A stretch of 64,000 nt of DNA, taken from the NCBI GenBank assembly GCA_017546145.1, contig JAFYXN010000006.1:1-64000 (forward strand), read 5' to 3'. A program made the translations under genes and the position numbers. Origin of the DNA: Clostridia bacterium. Its GTDB lineage: Bacteria > Bacillota > Clostridia > Monoglobales > Monoglobaceae. Positions 40,196 through 49,671 of the stretch are shown piece by piece. The notes under the pieces were generated by a model. The model had not been told where the DNA came from, made no database searches, and was given only the letters and a program-made list of their open reading frames with translations. Each line of letters opens with the position of its first letter. Position 1 is the stretch's first letter.

Positions 40196-41368
40196 TTACC
40201 TCCCCAGCATCAACGCAGTGTTTCCTATATTCAGTACAATAGTAAGTATGACAACAAATATTACAACAACCGCAACCGTCATAGACAGCACCGACGAAAC
40301 GCTGTCCCCCAGTTCTGTTATGCATTTGACACATCTTGCATCCGATATTGGCTGTATCACAGCGGCACAAAGTCTGAACATTATCAAACACGCTGCAACC
40401 TTTAGTATAGGAATAACATTAATTGCTATAACAATAATTATCCCTGCAACTCCAACAGAGTTTTTAATTACTACGCTGCAATTCATCACAGTTTCAACCG
40501 TTTCGGACAATATTCCTCCCACCATAGGTATCAGGTTTGACGCCGCAAATTTTGTAACCTTTACCGTCAGGCCGTCGGCACTGCCTGCCGCAATTCCCTG
40601 AAGACCGGTTATCCCCACAAAAAGTGTAAGCATAATTCCAAGCCCCCATTTGACCGACTTATTAATAAGCTGTACCAGCTTTTCAGCATTTAATCCTGCA
40701 TAAAGGTTGTTGGCAATATTAAGCGCTGATGACATCATAACAAGCGGCAAAAACAGCTTTTCAACCATCCACTGCGTAATCTCAATAACCGACATAAGCA
40801 CCATCTCGAAGGTGGTTGCCGATACAACCGCACCGCTTGATGCAAGGCTTACAAGTGTAACAGGAATAAGCACGCGCATAAACACCGATACATTTCTTAT
40901 TACCTCTCTTCCACAACCTATTACCTCAAAAAAAGCTGCCGCGGCAATACCTGCAATCAGGCAATAGCAAGCAAAAAACGAAGCCTGTGCCGCGCCCTTT
41001 ATCTTCATACCGTCCTGAATGCTTATTATATATGACCCTAAAATCGCCAATGCAGGTATAAATATTAAAACCTTAAGCGTATGTCTGACTTCTGCAAGCA
41101 AAAGCTCTGTACCCTTGCCCAATATCTCACCAGGCGAAAATATATTTTTGCCTTGTGTAAGGTCAGACAGGATTTCCTGAACGCTGAACCCCGGAATTAC
41201 CTTTTCAACATTACTGCTGCCCACGGCTGCTATACCGTCACCCAGAGTTTCTCCATACATACTTATATAATCATCAATCAGCTCATGCTCAACCTCAACG
41301 CCCTCTGCACAGACCGGCATACATATAAAAATCAATATAAGAGGTATTATCTTAAAAAATCTTTTCAT
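40196..41368 (-). CDS. spoIIIAE: Stage III sporulation protein AE
   Basis: 390 residues. A cleavable signal (about 1-22, ending VCAEG), then a polytopic membrane region. Typical stretches are VEHELIDDYISMYGETLGDG, FMRVLIPVTLVSLASSGA and NLIPMVGGILSETVETVM. It is the transporter-like membrane component of the SpoIIIA channel. Confidence 0.94.
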   Translation of the reverse strand: MKRFFKIIPLILIFICMPVCAEGVEVEHELIDDYISMYGETLGDGIAAVGSSNVEKVIPGFSVQEILSDLTQGKNIFSPGEILGKGTELLLAEVRHTLKVLIFIPALAILGSYIISIQDGMKIKGAAQASFFACYCLIAGIAAAAFFEVIGCGREVIRNVSVFMRVLIPVTLVSLASSGAVVSATTFEMVLMSVIEITQWMVEKLFLPLVMMSSALNIANNLYAGLNAEKLVQLINKSVKWGLGIMLTLFVGITGLQGIAAGSADGLTVKVTKFAASNLIPMVGGILSETVETVMNCSVVIKNSVGVAGIIIVIAINVIPILKVAACLIMFRLCAAVIQPISDARCVKCITELGDSVSSVLSMTVAVVVIFVVILTIVLNIGNTALMLGR

Positions 41369-41386
41369 TTGAATTTTCCTCTCGTT

Positions 41387-41779
41387 TCAGCCAAAATGTA
41401 TAATATCATTGACAATCTCAAGAAGCTTGTATACAAGAGGCATAGAAAGCGCCATTATCATAAGCTTGCCTGCAAACTCTATCTTGGACGCAACCGATGT
41501 TTCACCTGCATCCCGACAAAGCTCGGCGCCGAACTGTGCAATATATGCAATACCCGAAACCTTAAGCACAATCCTTATATAACGACCCTCTATACCAACC
41601 TGCTCAGATAAATTCTGAATCATTGCAATTACGGATTTAAGATACGGCATTACTGCAATAAATATTATCGCTGACGCCGCAAGAGAAATCCCTATTGCAA
41701 TTTCCGGTTTCCAGCCCTTTACAAACACTGCAAGCGTTGCTGCAGCAAGCCCCAGCCCCACTACCTTGAAAATATCCAT
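41387..41779 (-). CDS. spoIIIAD: Stage III sporulation protein AD
   Basis: 130 residues with four hydrophobic segments. FKVVGLGLAAATLAVFVKG at the N-terminus and the KVSGIAYIAQFGAELCRDAG motif are characteristic. It is related to SpoIIIAC and to flagellar export membrane proteins. Confidence 0.94.
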   Translation of the reverse strand: MDIFKVVGLGLAAATLAVFVKGWKPEIAIGISLAASAIIFIAVMPYLKSVIAMIQNLSEQVGIEGRYIRIVLKVSGIAYIAQFGAELCRDAGETSVASKIEFAGKLMIMALSMPLVYKLLEIVNDIIHFG

Positions 41780-41793
41780 CTTTCGGCCCCGTT

Positions 41794-41991
41794 TTAAAGG
41801 TCAAATACTGACTTGATAGTTTCAAACAGCAGACTTATCTGGTCTATTACCATAAAAAGTACCACCACAAGTCCTGCCAGTGTTGTCAGCATTGCCTGGT
41901 CTTCTCTTCCGCTTCTTACAAGCAGCTGATTTAAAACCGCAACAAGTATACCTATTGCAGCCACCTTAAATATCAAATCAACTCCACCCAC
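41794..41991 (-). CDS. spoIIIAC: Stage III sporulation protein AC
   Basis: 65 residues, two membrane helices (LIFKVAAIGILVAVLNQLL and LTTLAGLVVVLFMVIDQIS). Small but of normal length for the family and in the conserved AB-AC-AD order. Confidence 0.94.
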   Translation of the reverse strand: MGGVDLIFKVAAIGILVAVLNQLLVRSGREDQAMLTTLAGLVVVLFMVIDQISLLFETIKSVFDL

Positions 41992-42015
41992 AAATATACC
42001 TCCTCATTTGTAATG

Positions 42016-42534
42016 CTAAATCAAAACTATAACTATAAAAACCCCTGTAAGGATTCCAAGCCCGCGATACATTTTTACATTACACTCTGCGGCTGTGCGC
42101 GCCTCGTCCTCTGCCAGTTTAAGGCGCATAAGTGTCATTTTTATATTGTTCTTTTCCTTTTCTTTGTTGCCGGAGCCAAGCGTTTTTGAAAAATCCGTCA
42201 AAATTCTTTTGTCATCATCACTTAAAAACAAATCGTCTTTCGACCTGTCAATCGCACGCTTCCATACCATTTGCATATCGCAGCAACGATTTTTTCTGAG
42301 CCGGTCTGTAATATATAAAAACATTTCACTTATTGCTCCGCATGAATTTTTTGCAGCCTTTTCAAAGGATTCGTCAAGTGGTATGCTGAGATAGTCAATA
42401 TCAAATTCCAGTTGAGCAAATACATTTTCAAGCTCTACAAGCTGCTGCACCCGACGTCTGAAGCCTGATGCAAAAAACATCCCCAATGCAGCACAACCAG
42501 CCAATACCACCGCACCCGTAATCAGTTTTATCAT
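42016..42534 (-). CDS. spoIIIAB: Stage III sporulation protein AB
   Basis: 172 residues. Helices at both ends and a cytosolic helical middle. FASGFRRRVQQLVELENVF is the common start and GLGILTGVFIVIVLI the C-terminal helix. It resembles type II/IV pilus GspF-like proteins and partners the SpoIIIAA ATPase. Confidence 0.93.
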   Translation of the reverse strand: MIKLITGAVVLAGCAALGMFFASGFRRRVQQLVELENVFAQLEFDIDYLSIPLDESFEKAAKNSCGAISEMFLYITDRLRKNRCCDMQMVWKRAIDRSKDDLFLSDDDKRILTDFSKTLGSGNKEKEKNNIKMTLMRLKLAEDEARTAAECNVKMYRGLGILTGVFIVIVLI

Positions 42535-42535
42535 A

Positions 42536-43474
42536 TTAATTCACTTCACTGACTGTTCCAAAAATCTCGGTATTAAGACCCACTCCCTCTTTGCGAAGTA
42601 CAATAATCTGCTCGAATCCCATACTGCCAAACAAGTCCTTTAATATCGGCCTCGCACGTACATCCTCGGCATTGTCGCCATGAGTTGTTGCCACAACTGT
42701 AACACCTGTTCCAAAGCACTGCGAGATTGACTCTGCATCCTTAGCTGTAGAAATCTCGTCTGTAATTATAACCTGCGGTGACATGGAACGCAGCAGCATT
42801 ATAACAGCCTCGGCTTTGGACGCATTTTCAATCACATCGGTCTGAACACCTACATTATTCTGCGGAATACCCTTATAAATACAAGCAAGTTCGCCTCTGT
42901 CATCTGCTATTGAGGTTTTTATCCCCTGGTCTGAAATCTGTCTTGCCAAATCCCTCAGCACAGTTGTTTTACCTCCCATTGGCGGTGCAACCAGCAGGGT
43001 GTTCTTTACTTTGCCTGGTGTAATTATGCTGTCGACTATATTATTTGCGGCACCGACAACTTCTCTTGCCACTCTGATGTTAAGCGAGCTTATCTCTCTG
43101 AAGCTTTCCACCCTGCCCGAGCAAACTGACGCCCTGCCGGTAATTCCCACTCGATGTCCGCCGCGGATAGTCACAAAGCCCTGCTTTATATCCTCGGCAT
43201 AAGCATAGACCGAATTTTCACAGATTGCCTGAAACACGCGTTTTAAATCACTTGATTTAATTATGTAGGCGCCCCCCACAGCAGGAGAAATCTCACCGTT
43301 TGGCAACACTGCAAAGCTGCCATGACTGGTGTTTACAATCAGCGGAAGGCCGCACCGTATTCTGATTTCCTGAAGTGTGTCGCCTGTCAGTTCAAACGTT
43401 TTTCTTAGCATTACCCGCAAATTATCAGGAACATAGCCAAGAATTTCTGCAATTCGCATATTCATTCTTTTCAC
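42536..43474 (-). CDS. spoIIIAA: Stage III sporulation protein AA (secretion-type ATPase)
   Basis: 312 residues counted from a GTG at 43474; an ATG at 43465 follows an AGAAAAGAG site and could be the true start. The P-loop APPMGGKTTVLRDLARQ, the Asp-box DDRGELACIY, the Walker B VIITDEIS and a late 'ATTHGDN' identify the type II/IV secretion ATPase fold. It is the first gene of the sigma-E operon spoIIIAA-AH, which is complete here. No convincing sigma-E promoter could be picked in the 76 nt upstream. Confidence 0.95.
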   Translation of the reverse strand: MKRMNMRIAEILGYVPDNLRVMLRKTFELTGDTLQEIRIRCGLPLIVNTSHGSFAVLPNGEISPAVGGAYIIKSSDLKRVFQAICENSVYAYAEDIKQGFVTIRGGHRVGITGRASVCSGRVESFREISSLNIRVAREVVGAANNIVDSIITPGKVKNTLLVAPPMGGKTTVLRDLARQISDQGIKTSIADDRGELACIYKGIPQNNVGVQTDVIENASKAEAVIMLLRSMSPQVIITDEISTAKDAESISQCFGTGVTVVATTHGDNAEDVRARPILKDLFGSMGFEQIIVLRKEGVGLNTEIFGTVSEVN

Positions 43475-43550
43475 TCTTTTCTAAAAGGTTTGTTTTATCT
43501 ATATGACACTTTGTCCACACTTAGAACTATTTTTAACAAAACGTAAAAAA

Positions 43551-43580
43551 CTCCCCAATCTCAATATGAGATTGGGGAGT
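43551..43580. terminator. hflX terminator
   Basis: CTCCCCAATCTCA-AT-ATGAGATTGGGGAG, a near-perfect stem flanked by A- and T-tracts. It mainly serves hflX on the - strand, 10 nt after its stop, and insulates the spoIIIA operon downstream of it. Confidence 0.9.
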
Positions 43581-43589
43581 TTTGAAACC

Positions 43590-44846
43590 TTACACTATAT
43601 ACTTTTTTACCGAGTCATATACCGTAATATCAACCAACGCGTCAACAAGAATACCTTCTTCCTGATACTTTTCGTCAAACACCTTGCCCTTCTGGCGGAT
43701 AACATTCAGCCTGCCTGCATCAGGATAAGGAATCATAAGTGTCAGGCGCTTAACTGTAGGCTTTAGTGAGTTGGAAATTTCGTTTAACAACCGTTCAAAT
43801 CCATAACCCGTTTTGGCAGAAACAAACACCGTTTTTTCTCCCATTACTATTCCTTCATTGCCAAGCAAATCGCACTTGTTAGCAACAATAATCATAGGGA
43901 TATTTCCACCGCCAAGCTCTGCAATCTGACTTTTTGTAATCTCCACCTGCTGCAATGCCTCGCTTGATGATATGTCGCATACATTTAAAATTAAATCGGC
44001 ATTTACCGCTTCCTCTAATGTTGATTTGAACGCCTCAACCAGATTATGAGGCAGTCTGCTGACCAATCCTACGGTATCAACCAGCATAACCGTTCTGCCA
44101 TCAGGCAATTCCAACGCCCGCGCTGTTGGGTCAAGCGTTGCAAACAGCATATTTTCTGCCAACACCCCTGCTTTTGTCAAGGCATTGAGTATTGTAGACT
44201 TTCCTACATTGGTATACCCCACAATCGCCACAGTAGTGACACCGTCTTTTTTGCGCCGTTTATGAGCATATTCGCGGCGCTTGGTAAGTTCTTCAAGCTG
44301 ACCTTCCAATTTTTCAATCCTTCGTCTTATATATCGCTTGTCCGTTTCAAGCTTGGCTTCACCGGGGCCTCTTGAGCCTATACCTCCACCCTGCCTGGAG
44401 AGGACATTACCCAATCCGCCAAGTCGGGGAAGTCTGTACTTTAATTGGGCAAGCTCAACCTGAAGACGACCCTCAGCACTTTTTGCTCTTTGGGCAAAAA
44501 TATCAAGGATAAGTGTTGTCCTGTCAATCACCGTAACGCCGGTTGCATCTTCAATGTTTCGCATTTGAGAGGCTGTCAGTTCATGATTGAATATAACCAT
44601 TTCTACTTCGTTGTTTTTGCAAAAGTCCGAAAGCTTGGCAAGCTTGCCTGTACCTATACAGGTTGCCGCTTCAAACGCACGACTCTTTTGCACAAAATGC
44701 GCAATTACTTCTGCACCTGCGGTCTGTGCAAGGTTTTCAAGCTCGTCCATGGAGCGTTCCATATCAAACGCTCCGGTATCAACCGCGCAAAGTACTGCAA
44801 GCGGACATTCTTCGTCTGTGCGTATTTCTATCATTTCTGCCGACAT
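43590..44846 (-). CDS. hflX: GTPase HflX
   Basis: 418 residues. The N-terminal HflX domain (about 15-190) has IFNHELTASQMRNIED and the glycine-rich 'RQGGGIGSRGPGEAKLETD' linker. The GTPase domain has GYTNVGKSTILNALT, DTVGLVSRLP and VANKCD. It splits stalled 70S ribosomes, typically under heat or antibiotic stress. It is monocistronic. Confidence 0.96.
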   Translation of the reverse strand: MSAEMIEIRTDEECPLAVLCAVDTGAFDMERSMDELENLAQTAGAEVIAHFVQKSRAFEAATCIGTGKLAKLSDFCKNNEVEMVIFNHELTASQMRNIEDATGVTVIDRTTLILDIFAQRAKSAEGRLQVELAQLKYRLPRLGGLGNVLSRQGGGIGSRGPGEAKLETDKRYIRRRIEKLEGQLEELTKRREYAHKRRKKDGVTTVAIVGYTNVGKSTILNALTKAGVLAENMLFATLDPTARALELPDGRTVMLVDTVGLVSRLPHNLVEAFKSTLEEAVNADLILNVCDISSSEALQQVEITKSQIAELGGGNIPMIIVANKCDLLGNEGIVMGEKTVFVSAKTGYGFERLLNEISNSLKPTVKRLTLMIPYPDAGRLNVIRQKGKVFDEKYQEEGILVDALVDITVYDSVKKYIV

Positions 44847-44889
44847 ACACCAAGTCCTCCAAAGTTTTATAAGATAATCTGTCTGCTTT

Positions 44890-46275
44890 TTATTTGACGG
44901 AAGATAAATACCTGCTCATTACGTTGCGCGCAATTGGCGCTGCGGAATCTCCGCCGCTTCTTCCGTCATTTTCTAATATAACCGCAACAGCTATTTCAGG
45001 CGTCTCTGCAGGTGCAAAGCCCACAAACCACGCATGGTCTTTTTCATTTTCGTTTTCTGCCGTTCCTGTTTTGCCCGCAACTGTCACGCCGCTTATGCGG
45101 GCTTTTGTTCCTGTTCCTTCATTTACGGTTTCAATCATCCGTTCTTTAACATATTCTGCGCATTCTTCAGATATTGCCCTGCCAAGAACTTTTTCTTTGC
45201 TGCTTTTTACCACTGTTTCGTTTTTTGTTATGCTGTCAACAAGATACGGTCTTATTATTTCGCCGCCGTTGGCAATTGCAGAGCAAATTACAGCCATCTC
45301 CATTGGAGTTGTTAAAAGCTGACCCTGACCTATTGCAACCAGTGCAGAATCACTGTCTGACATCTTTTTATACTCGATGCGGCTTGCCGCAGTTTGAAGG
45401 TCAAATTCTATTGATTTGCCTATCCAAAATCGTTCGGAAATTTCCTTGATAATTTCGCTGCCAAGCTCAAAGCCTACGCTGCAAAATACCTGATTGCTGG
45501 AAACCGCAAACGCCTTTTCAATGCTGATTTCGCCGTACTTTTTGCCATTGTAGTTTTCCACAGTAAGGTCACCTACCGTAAATTTGCCTTCATCATTAAA
45601 TTTTGTTCCGGCTAAGCCATTTTCATACGCTGCCGCAGCCGTTACAATTTTGTAGGTCGAGCCGGGAGGATAAAGGCCCTGAACTGCTCTTGCAATCAAC
45701 GGTGAATTTTCATTTTCAACTATGTCGCCCCAGCTTTTCTCCAAAGTTGCGGCATTGGGGTCGAAATCGGGTAGACTTATCATTGCAAGGATTTTGCCGG
45801 TTTGGGGATTCATTGCCACCAACGCACCACGCTTGCCTCGCATCTGCTCATACGCATACTTCTGAAGTGAATTGGCTATCGTCAGGTTTAAATCAAAGCC
45901 CTTCTTTTTATCGCCTTGAAAAAGGTCAAGGTCGCCCTTGCCTAACAGTTCACTGTCATATTCTCTTTCAAGCAGGCTTTTTCCGTAAACCTGAGAGCAG
46001 TAACCAATAACATGGCTATAAATCCTTCCCTGAGGATATTTGCGCATCACACCGCCGGATTCGTTTTCAACGGTTTCAGCAAGAACAAGTCCGTCGGCAT
46101 CATAAATTGTCCCTCTTGTTACATACCTCTCGTCATCCCACTGTCTCCTGTTATATGGGTTTGTTGAAACTCTTTCCGCTTCAAACATATTAAAATACAA
46201 AAGATAGCTTAGCAGTGCAAGAAACAGCGCCGAAACCACAATCAACACGCGAATTATACGCCTATTCGTTTTCAT
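44890..46275 (-). CDS. Penicillin-binding protein 2 (PbpA/FtsI-like transpeptidase)
   Basis: 461 residues from the ATG at 46275 (AAAAGGAGG upstream), overlapping the ftsW end by 14 nt. An N-terminal membrane helix (VLIVVSALFLALLSYLLYF) is followed by a dimerisation/pedestal domain (TRGTIYDADGLVLAET). The transpeptidase has the three motifs: S-x-x-K in YPPGSTYKIVTAA, S-x-N in AVSSNQVFCSVG, and K-T-G in VAGKTGTAEN. It crosslinks peptidoglycan. The FHA-FtsW-PBP order resembles the actinobacterial and clostridial elongation/division cluster. Confidence 0.93.
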   Translation of the reverse strand: MKTNRRIIRVLIVVSALFLALLSYLLYFNMFEAERVSTNPYNRRQWDDERYVTRGTIYDADGLVLAETVENESGGVMRKYPQGRIYSHVIGYCSQVYGKSLLEREYDSELLGKGDLDLFQGDKKKGFDLNLTIANSLQKYAYEQMRGKRGALVAMNPQTGKILAMISLPDFDPNAATLEKSWGDIVENENSPLIARAVQGLYPPGSTYKIVTAAAAYENGLAGTKFNDEGKFTVGDLTVENYNGKKYGEISIEKAFAVSSNQVFCSVGFELGSEIIKEISERFWIGKSIEFDLQTAASRIEYKKMSDSDSALVAIGQGQLLTTPMEMAVICSAIANGGEIIRPYLVDSITKNETVVKSSKEKVLGRAISEECAEYVKERMIETVNEGTGTKARISGVTVAGKTGTAENENEKDHAWFVGFAPAETPEIAVAVILENDGRSGGDSAAPIARNVMSRYLSSVK

Positions 46276-47503
46276 CCCGCTCTGTACCTCCTTTTCTTGC
46301 CTCAAGTGCCGAGATTGCCTGCATAATTCCCAATGATGCAAAGCTTACCACAACAGATGTTCCGCCATAGCTGACAAAGGGCAGAGTAATACCGGTCAGC
46401 GGAATAAATTTTGTCACACCGCCAATGATTATAAAAGTCTGCAGTGCAAACATAAGGGTTATTCCAAGTCCAACTGCTTTGTTATATAGGTTTTTTGTGT
46501 TAAGTGTTATTTTAAAGCACCTGTAGGCAAGCAAAAAGAACAAAATAATAACCGCAGCACCGCCAAACACGCCCATTTCCTCGCAGATTGCAGAGAAGAT
46601 AAAGTCGGTATGCACCTCAGGGATGTAATCTGGAGCACCGTTCCCCAGCCCTCTGCCAAAATATCCGCCTGCAGCAATTGCAAACAGGGACTGCGCTATC
46701 TGATAGCCTTTGTTTGAAACATCTGCCCAAGGGTCAAGCCACACGCCCACACGCACCTGAATATGATAAAGAAACAAATATCCAAAAGCCGCCACAACCG
46801 CCGCTGATGCAATATTTGCAAACAAAAACCACTTCTGCTCCTCATACACATAAATCATAAATATAAAAATCAGAAAAACAACCAGTATTGTTCCCCAGTC
46901 ACGCTGAAGAACCAAAAACAGTATATAAACATACGTTACTGCGCCTGTCATAAGGGTTGGCGAAAGTCTTAAAAAAGGCTTTGTCCAGCTTCCCGAATAG
47001 TGGCAGGCAAGAAACATTATATAAAAAATTTTTATAATTTCGGAGGGTTGAAATGACAACGGTCCAAAGCTTATCCAGTTGCGTGAGCCGTTTACGGTTT
47101 TGCCCAATACCAAAGTAAGTACAAACAGTATAATTCCGCCTGCAGCATAAAGAAACCACATTCTGTTCCAAAACCTGATGTTGTAGTATATACAGTAGGT
47201 TACAAAAAATACCATTCCTCCAATGCATATCCATACAATCTGCCTTGCACCCATAATTATATCAAGTCTGCACAGCATAAGCACGCCAAGGGTCATAAGC
47301 ATTGATGCAATAAGAACCAAAAACTTATCTCCCATATTGCATATTACCAGTATTGAATAAATCAGAATGAATAACCCCAGCAAGCCAAGACCAACATACA
47401 GCACATTTGCACGATAGTCATTTGCCATAAATAAAAGAAGAAACCCCAAAGCATTCATAATTATCAGCAGATATGCCGGTAATTTAAAATTTGCCTTTTC
47501 CAT
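46262..47503 (-). CDS. ftsW: FtsW/RodA/SpoVE-family lipid II polymerase
   Basis: 413 residues with about ten hydrophobic segments. GSRNWISFGPLSFQPSEIIK is the SEDS family loop, and 'YFGRGLGNGAPDYIPEVHTDFIFSAICEE' (read in parts) and 'ITLPFVSYGGTSV' are diagnostic. It polymerises lipid II together with the partner PBP encoded downstream. The start overlaps the FHA gene stop by 1 nt. Assignment to FtsW, RodA or SpoVE cannot be settled from one copy. Confidence 0.93.
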   Translation of the reverse strand: MEKANFKLPAYLLIIMNALGFLLLFMANDYRANVLYVGLGLLGLFILIYSILVICNMGDKFLVLIASMLMTLGVLMLCRLDIIMGARQIVWICIGGMVFFVTYCIYYNIRFWNRMWFLYAAGGIILFVLTLVLGKTVNGSRNWISFGPLSFQPSEIIKIFYIMFLACHYSGSWTKPFLRLSPTLMTGAVTYVYILFLVLQRDWGTILVVFLIFIFMIYVYEEQKWFLFANIASAAVVAAFGYLFLYHIQVRVGVWLDPWADVSNKGYQIAQSLFAIAAGGYFGRGLGNGAPDYIPEVHTDFIFSAICEEMGVFGGAAVIILFFLLAYRCFKITLNTKNLYNKAVGLGITLMFALQTFIIIGGVTKFIPLTGITLPFVSYGGTSVVVSFASLGIMQAISALEARKGGTERDENE

Positions 47504-48036
47504 TATGCTTCCTCCTCAAAAATCACCTGAAGTCCGCCAAATGAAATCTCGTCGCCGTCGTATAAGGTCTTAACCTTTTTGAGGCGCACTTCGTTTAAGA
47601 AGGTGCCGTTTTTGCTGCCCATATCGCCTATGTACCACAATCCGTCCTCATGCCAGATTTGAAAATGCTCAACCGACAGATACATATCTTTGATTGAAAT
47701 ATCACAGTCCTTGCCACGCCCGATTATCGCACCCTTTTCACCTATTCTGTATGCAGCCTTCATTCCGCACTCCTTGGCTTCACGGCTTTTTACCGTACGC
47801 AAAATCGCCGAAGGCTTGTGTTTTTTTTCTTTAGGGGTTTCCGGCTCATCTTCAACAGGCTCGTCCTCCAACATTTCAGCGGTATCAAGCTCATCAAAAT
47901 CGTACCCGGTCTTTTCGCCGCGGTTTGCACGTTTTATATCCATATAAATAAGCGCAATAACACTGAAAATAAACAGATAAATAATTGTAGTAAAAACATA
48001 GCTTAAAAATGAAGAAACCAGTGAATAAGCAGACAT
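47503..48036 (-). CDS. FHA-domain membrane protein
   Basis: 177 residues. An N-terminal membrane helix (TTIIYLFIFSVIALIYM, about 16-32), an acidic linker (DELDTAEMLEDEPVEDEPE), and a C-terminal FHA domain with GRGKDCDISI, the conserved SVEHFQIWHE, and GSKNGTFLN. FHA domains bind phosphothreonine, so this probably links a Ser/Thr kinase to the adjacent FtsW and PBP cell-wall machinery. No kinase is in this window. Confidence 0.9.
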   Translation of the reverse strand: MSAYSLVSSFLSYVFTTIIYLFIFSVIALIYMDIKRANRGEKTGYDFDELDTAEMLEDEPVEDEPETPKEKKHKPSAILRTVKSREAKECGMKAAYRIGEKGAIIGRGKDCDISIKDMYLSVEHFQIWHEDGLWYIGDMGSKNGTFLNEVRLKKVKTLYDGDEISFGGLQVIFEEEA

Positions 48037-48113
48037 AACATTCCGCCTTTCTCTTTAGATAGTTCAAAAAAGCAACGGCGTACCGTTTGCACACCGTTGC
48101 CTCCGAATTTTGA

Positions 48114-49589
48114 TTATTCTGCGTCTGTTTGTGCCTCAGCAGTATCATCCGTAGGCGCACCAAAGTAGTCATTAAGGTCAATTGTAACCTTCATATTGTC
48201 ATATACGCCCTTTTTAATCCTTACATCAACTGTTTTCTGAAGCATTTCGATATATTCATCGGCAGTAATTTTTCTTTCAATTCTTTTGATAATGTGATAA
48301 CCGTAAGTTGTTTCAACCAACTCACTTGTTGCGCCTATCTCCAGTGCAAACGATGCATCAGCAAATTCCTGAACCATGGTTCCGTCATTTGCAAAGGTAT
48401 AGCCTTCATCAGTTGCACCCGGGTCGTCATTATATTGCTCAATGAGCTTATCAAAATCCTCGCCGGCTTTAACCTTGCTCAGAACTTCTTCTGCCTTTTC
48501 TTTTGCCTTAGCCTTTGCGTCATCTGTAACCGCACCTGTCTCGTCCTCTTCGAACTTGACAAGAATATGCTTTACTGTAACCTTATCATCCGAAAGATGC
48601 GCCTTCATTTGCTTTGGCGTTGCATATTTTGTAACGTCCTTTGAAATATCTTCATATACCTTCTGCATGTGAAGCTGAATTCTTTGGATTTCGGCAAGAG
48701 TTTCTTCGGTTTCGTAACCGCTCTTTTTAAGAATGCTTTCAAACTCGTCGCCATAGTTTGCCTTCTGCTCTGCAATCCAGTCTGCAATTTTCTTTTCATC
48801 ATCTTCGTCAAGAGTAATTCCGTGCTTTTCGCCCTCTGCAATTACCGCATAAATCGGAATAAGAGTTTCCACCGCCATACCCTTTGATACTTCAAGGTAT
48901 GAAAGGTCAGAGGTTTCATCAATTGCATTCCAATCAAAATCGTCAAGACTTTTAATCATCTGCATCTGCATAAGAGTATAAACACTGTTTATACCCGACG
49001 AATTGACAACAAAATTAAGAACATCGCGGTTAACCTTTTCGCCGTTTATGGTAATTGCAACATCCTTGTTTTTGCCTGTAATCTTGTCAAATGCAGCAGC
49101 AAGAGGATTCTCATACTTGATGTTATCGGTGCTGAGAGCATTCTTTACCGCTCCTGCGTCGCCAGCTGTCTGTGACGCTGTAATCGGCTTGCTTACAATT
49201 GTGTTGCTGCCCACGCCTTCAATAGCACATACAAAGTATGCCATTATAGCAATAACGACAACAACTATTGCAGATATAATAATCCCCTTCTTACGTCTTC
49301 TGCGTTTGATTTCACTCAAAGCCGCAAGCTCCTCTTCGGTCAGTTCAGTAGTTTGTGCGTTTTCTTCAACAGCCTCAACAGCCTGATTTTGCCATTCGTC
49401 GCCAATTACATCTTCGCTGTCTTCAGCAGAATCTGTACTCTCGGGAATCTCGTCAATTACAGTATCAGCTTCGGATACTGCACCGTCAACCTCATCCGCT
49501 GATACCGGTGTTATTTCGTTTTCAGACACCTCGGGAGTAATTTCCTCCTCCGTAAGGTTTTCATTTTCACGTATATTTTCGTTTTCCAT
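48114..49589 (-). CDS. Membrane-anchored parvulin-type peptidyl-prolyl isomerase (PrsA/SurA-like)
   Basis: 491 residues from the ATG at 49589 (GAGGA upstream); longer starts run into the mfd upstream region without a site. A very acidic cytosolic N-terminus (about 1-95) precedes one membrane helix (IIISAIVVVVIAIMAYFVC). A SurA-N-like chaperone part follows, then a PPIC rotamase domain (about 335-430: VTVKHILVKFEED, GATDEGYTF, VETTYGYHIIKRIE). It probably folds exported proteins at the membrane surface. The long acidic tail is unlike classical PrsA, which is a lipoprotein. Confidence 0.87.
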   Translation of the reverse strand: MENENIRENENLTEEEITPEVSENEITPVSADEVDGAVSEADTVIDEIPESTDSAEDSEDVIGDEWQNQAVEAVEENAQTTELTEEELAALSEIKRRRRKKGIIISAIVVVVIAIMAYFVCAIEGVGSNTIVSKPITASQTAGDAGAVKNALSTDNIKYENPLAAAFDKITGKNKDVAITINGEKVNRDVLNFVVNSSGINSVYTLMQMQMIKSLDDFDWNAIDETSDLSYLEVSKGMAVETLIPIYAVIAEGEKHGITLDEDDEKKIADWIAEQKANYGDEFESILKKSGYETEETLAEIQRIQLHMQKVYEDISKDVTKYATPKQMKAHLSDDKVTVKHILVKFEEDETGAVTDDAKAKAKEKAEEVLSKVKAGEDFDKLIEQYNDDPGATDEGYTFANDGTMVQEFADASFALEIGATSELVETTYGYHIIKRIERKITADEYIEMLQKTVDVRIKKGVYDNMKVTIDLNDYFGAPTDDTAEAQTDAE

Positions 49590-49671
49590 AAAGTTTTTCC
49601 TCATTTCTTTATTTAATTTATGAAATGTCACATTCGCGCAAGTCCATTATACAACATATTAAAAAATTTTG

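Noticed and set aside
40000..41600. Opposite-strand ORFs in the spoIIIA operon
   Set aside because: Low-complexity translations without ribosome sites; all eight spoIIIA genes are accounted for on the - strand.
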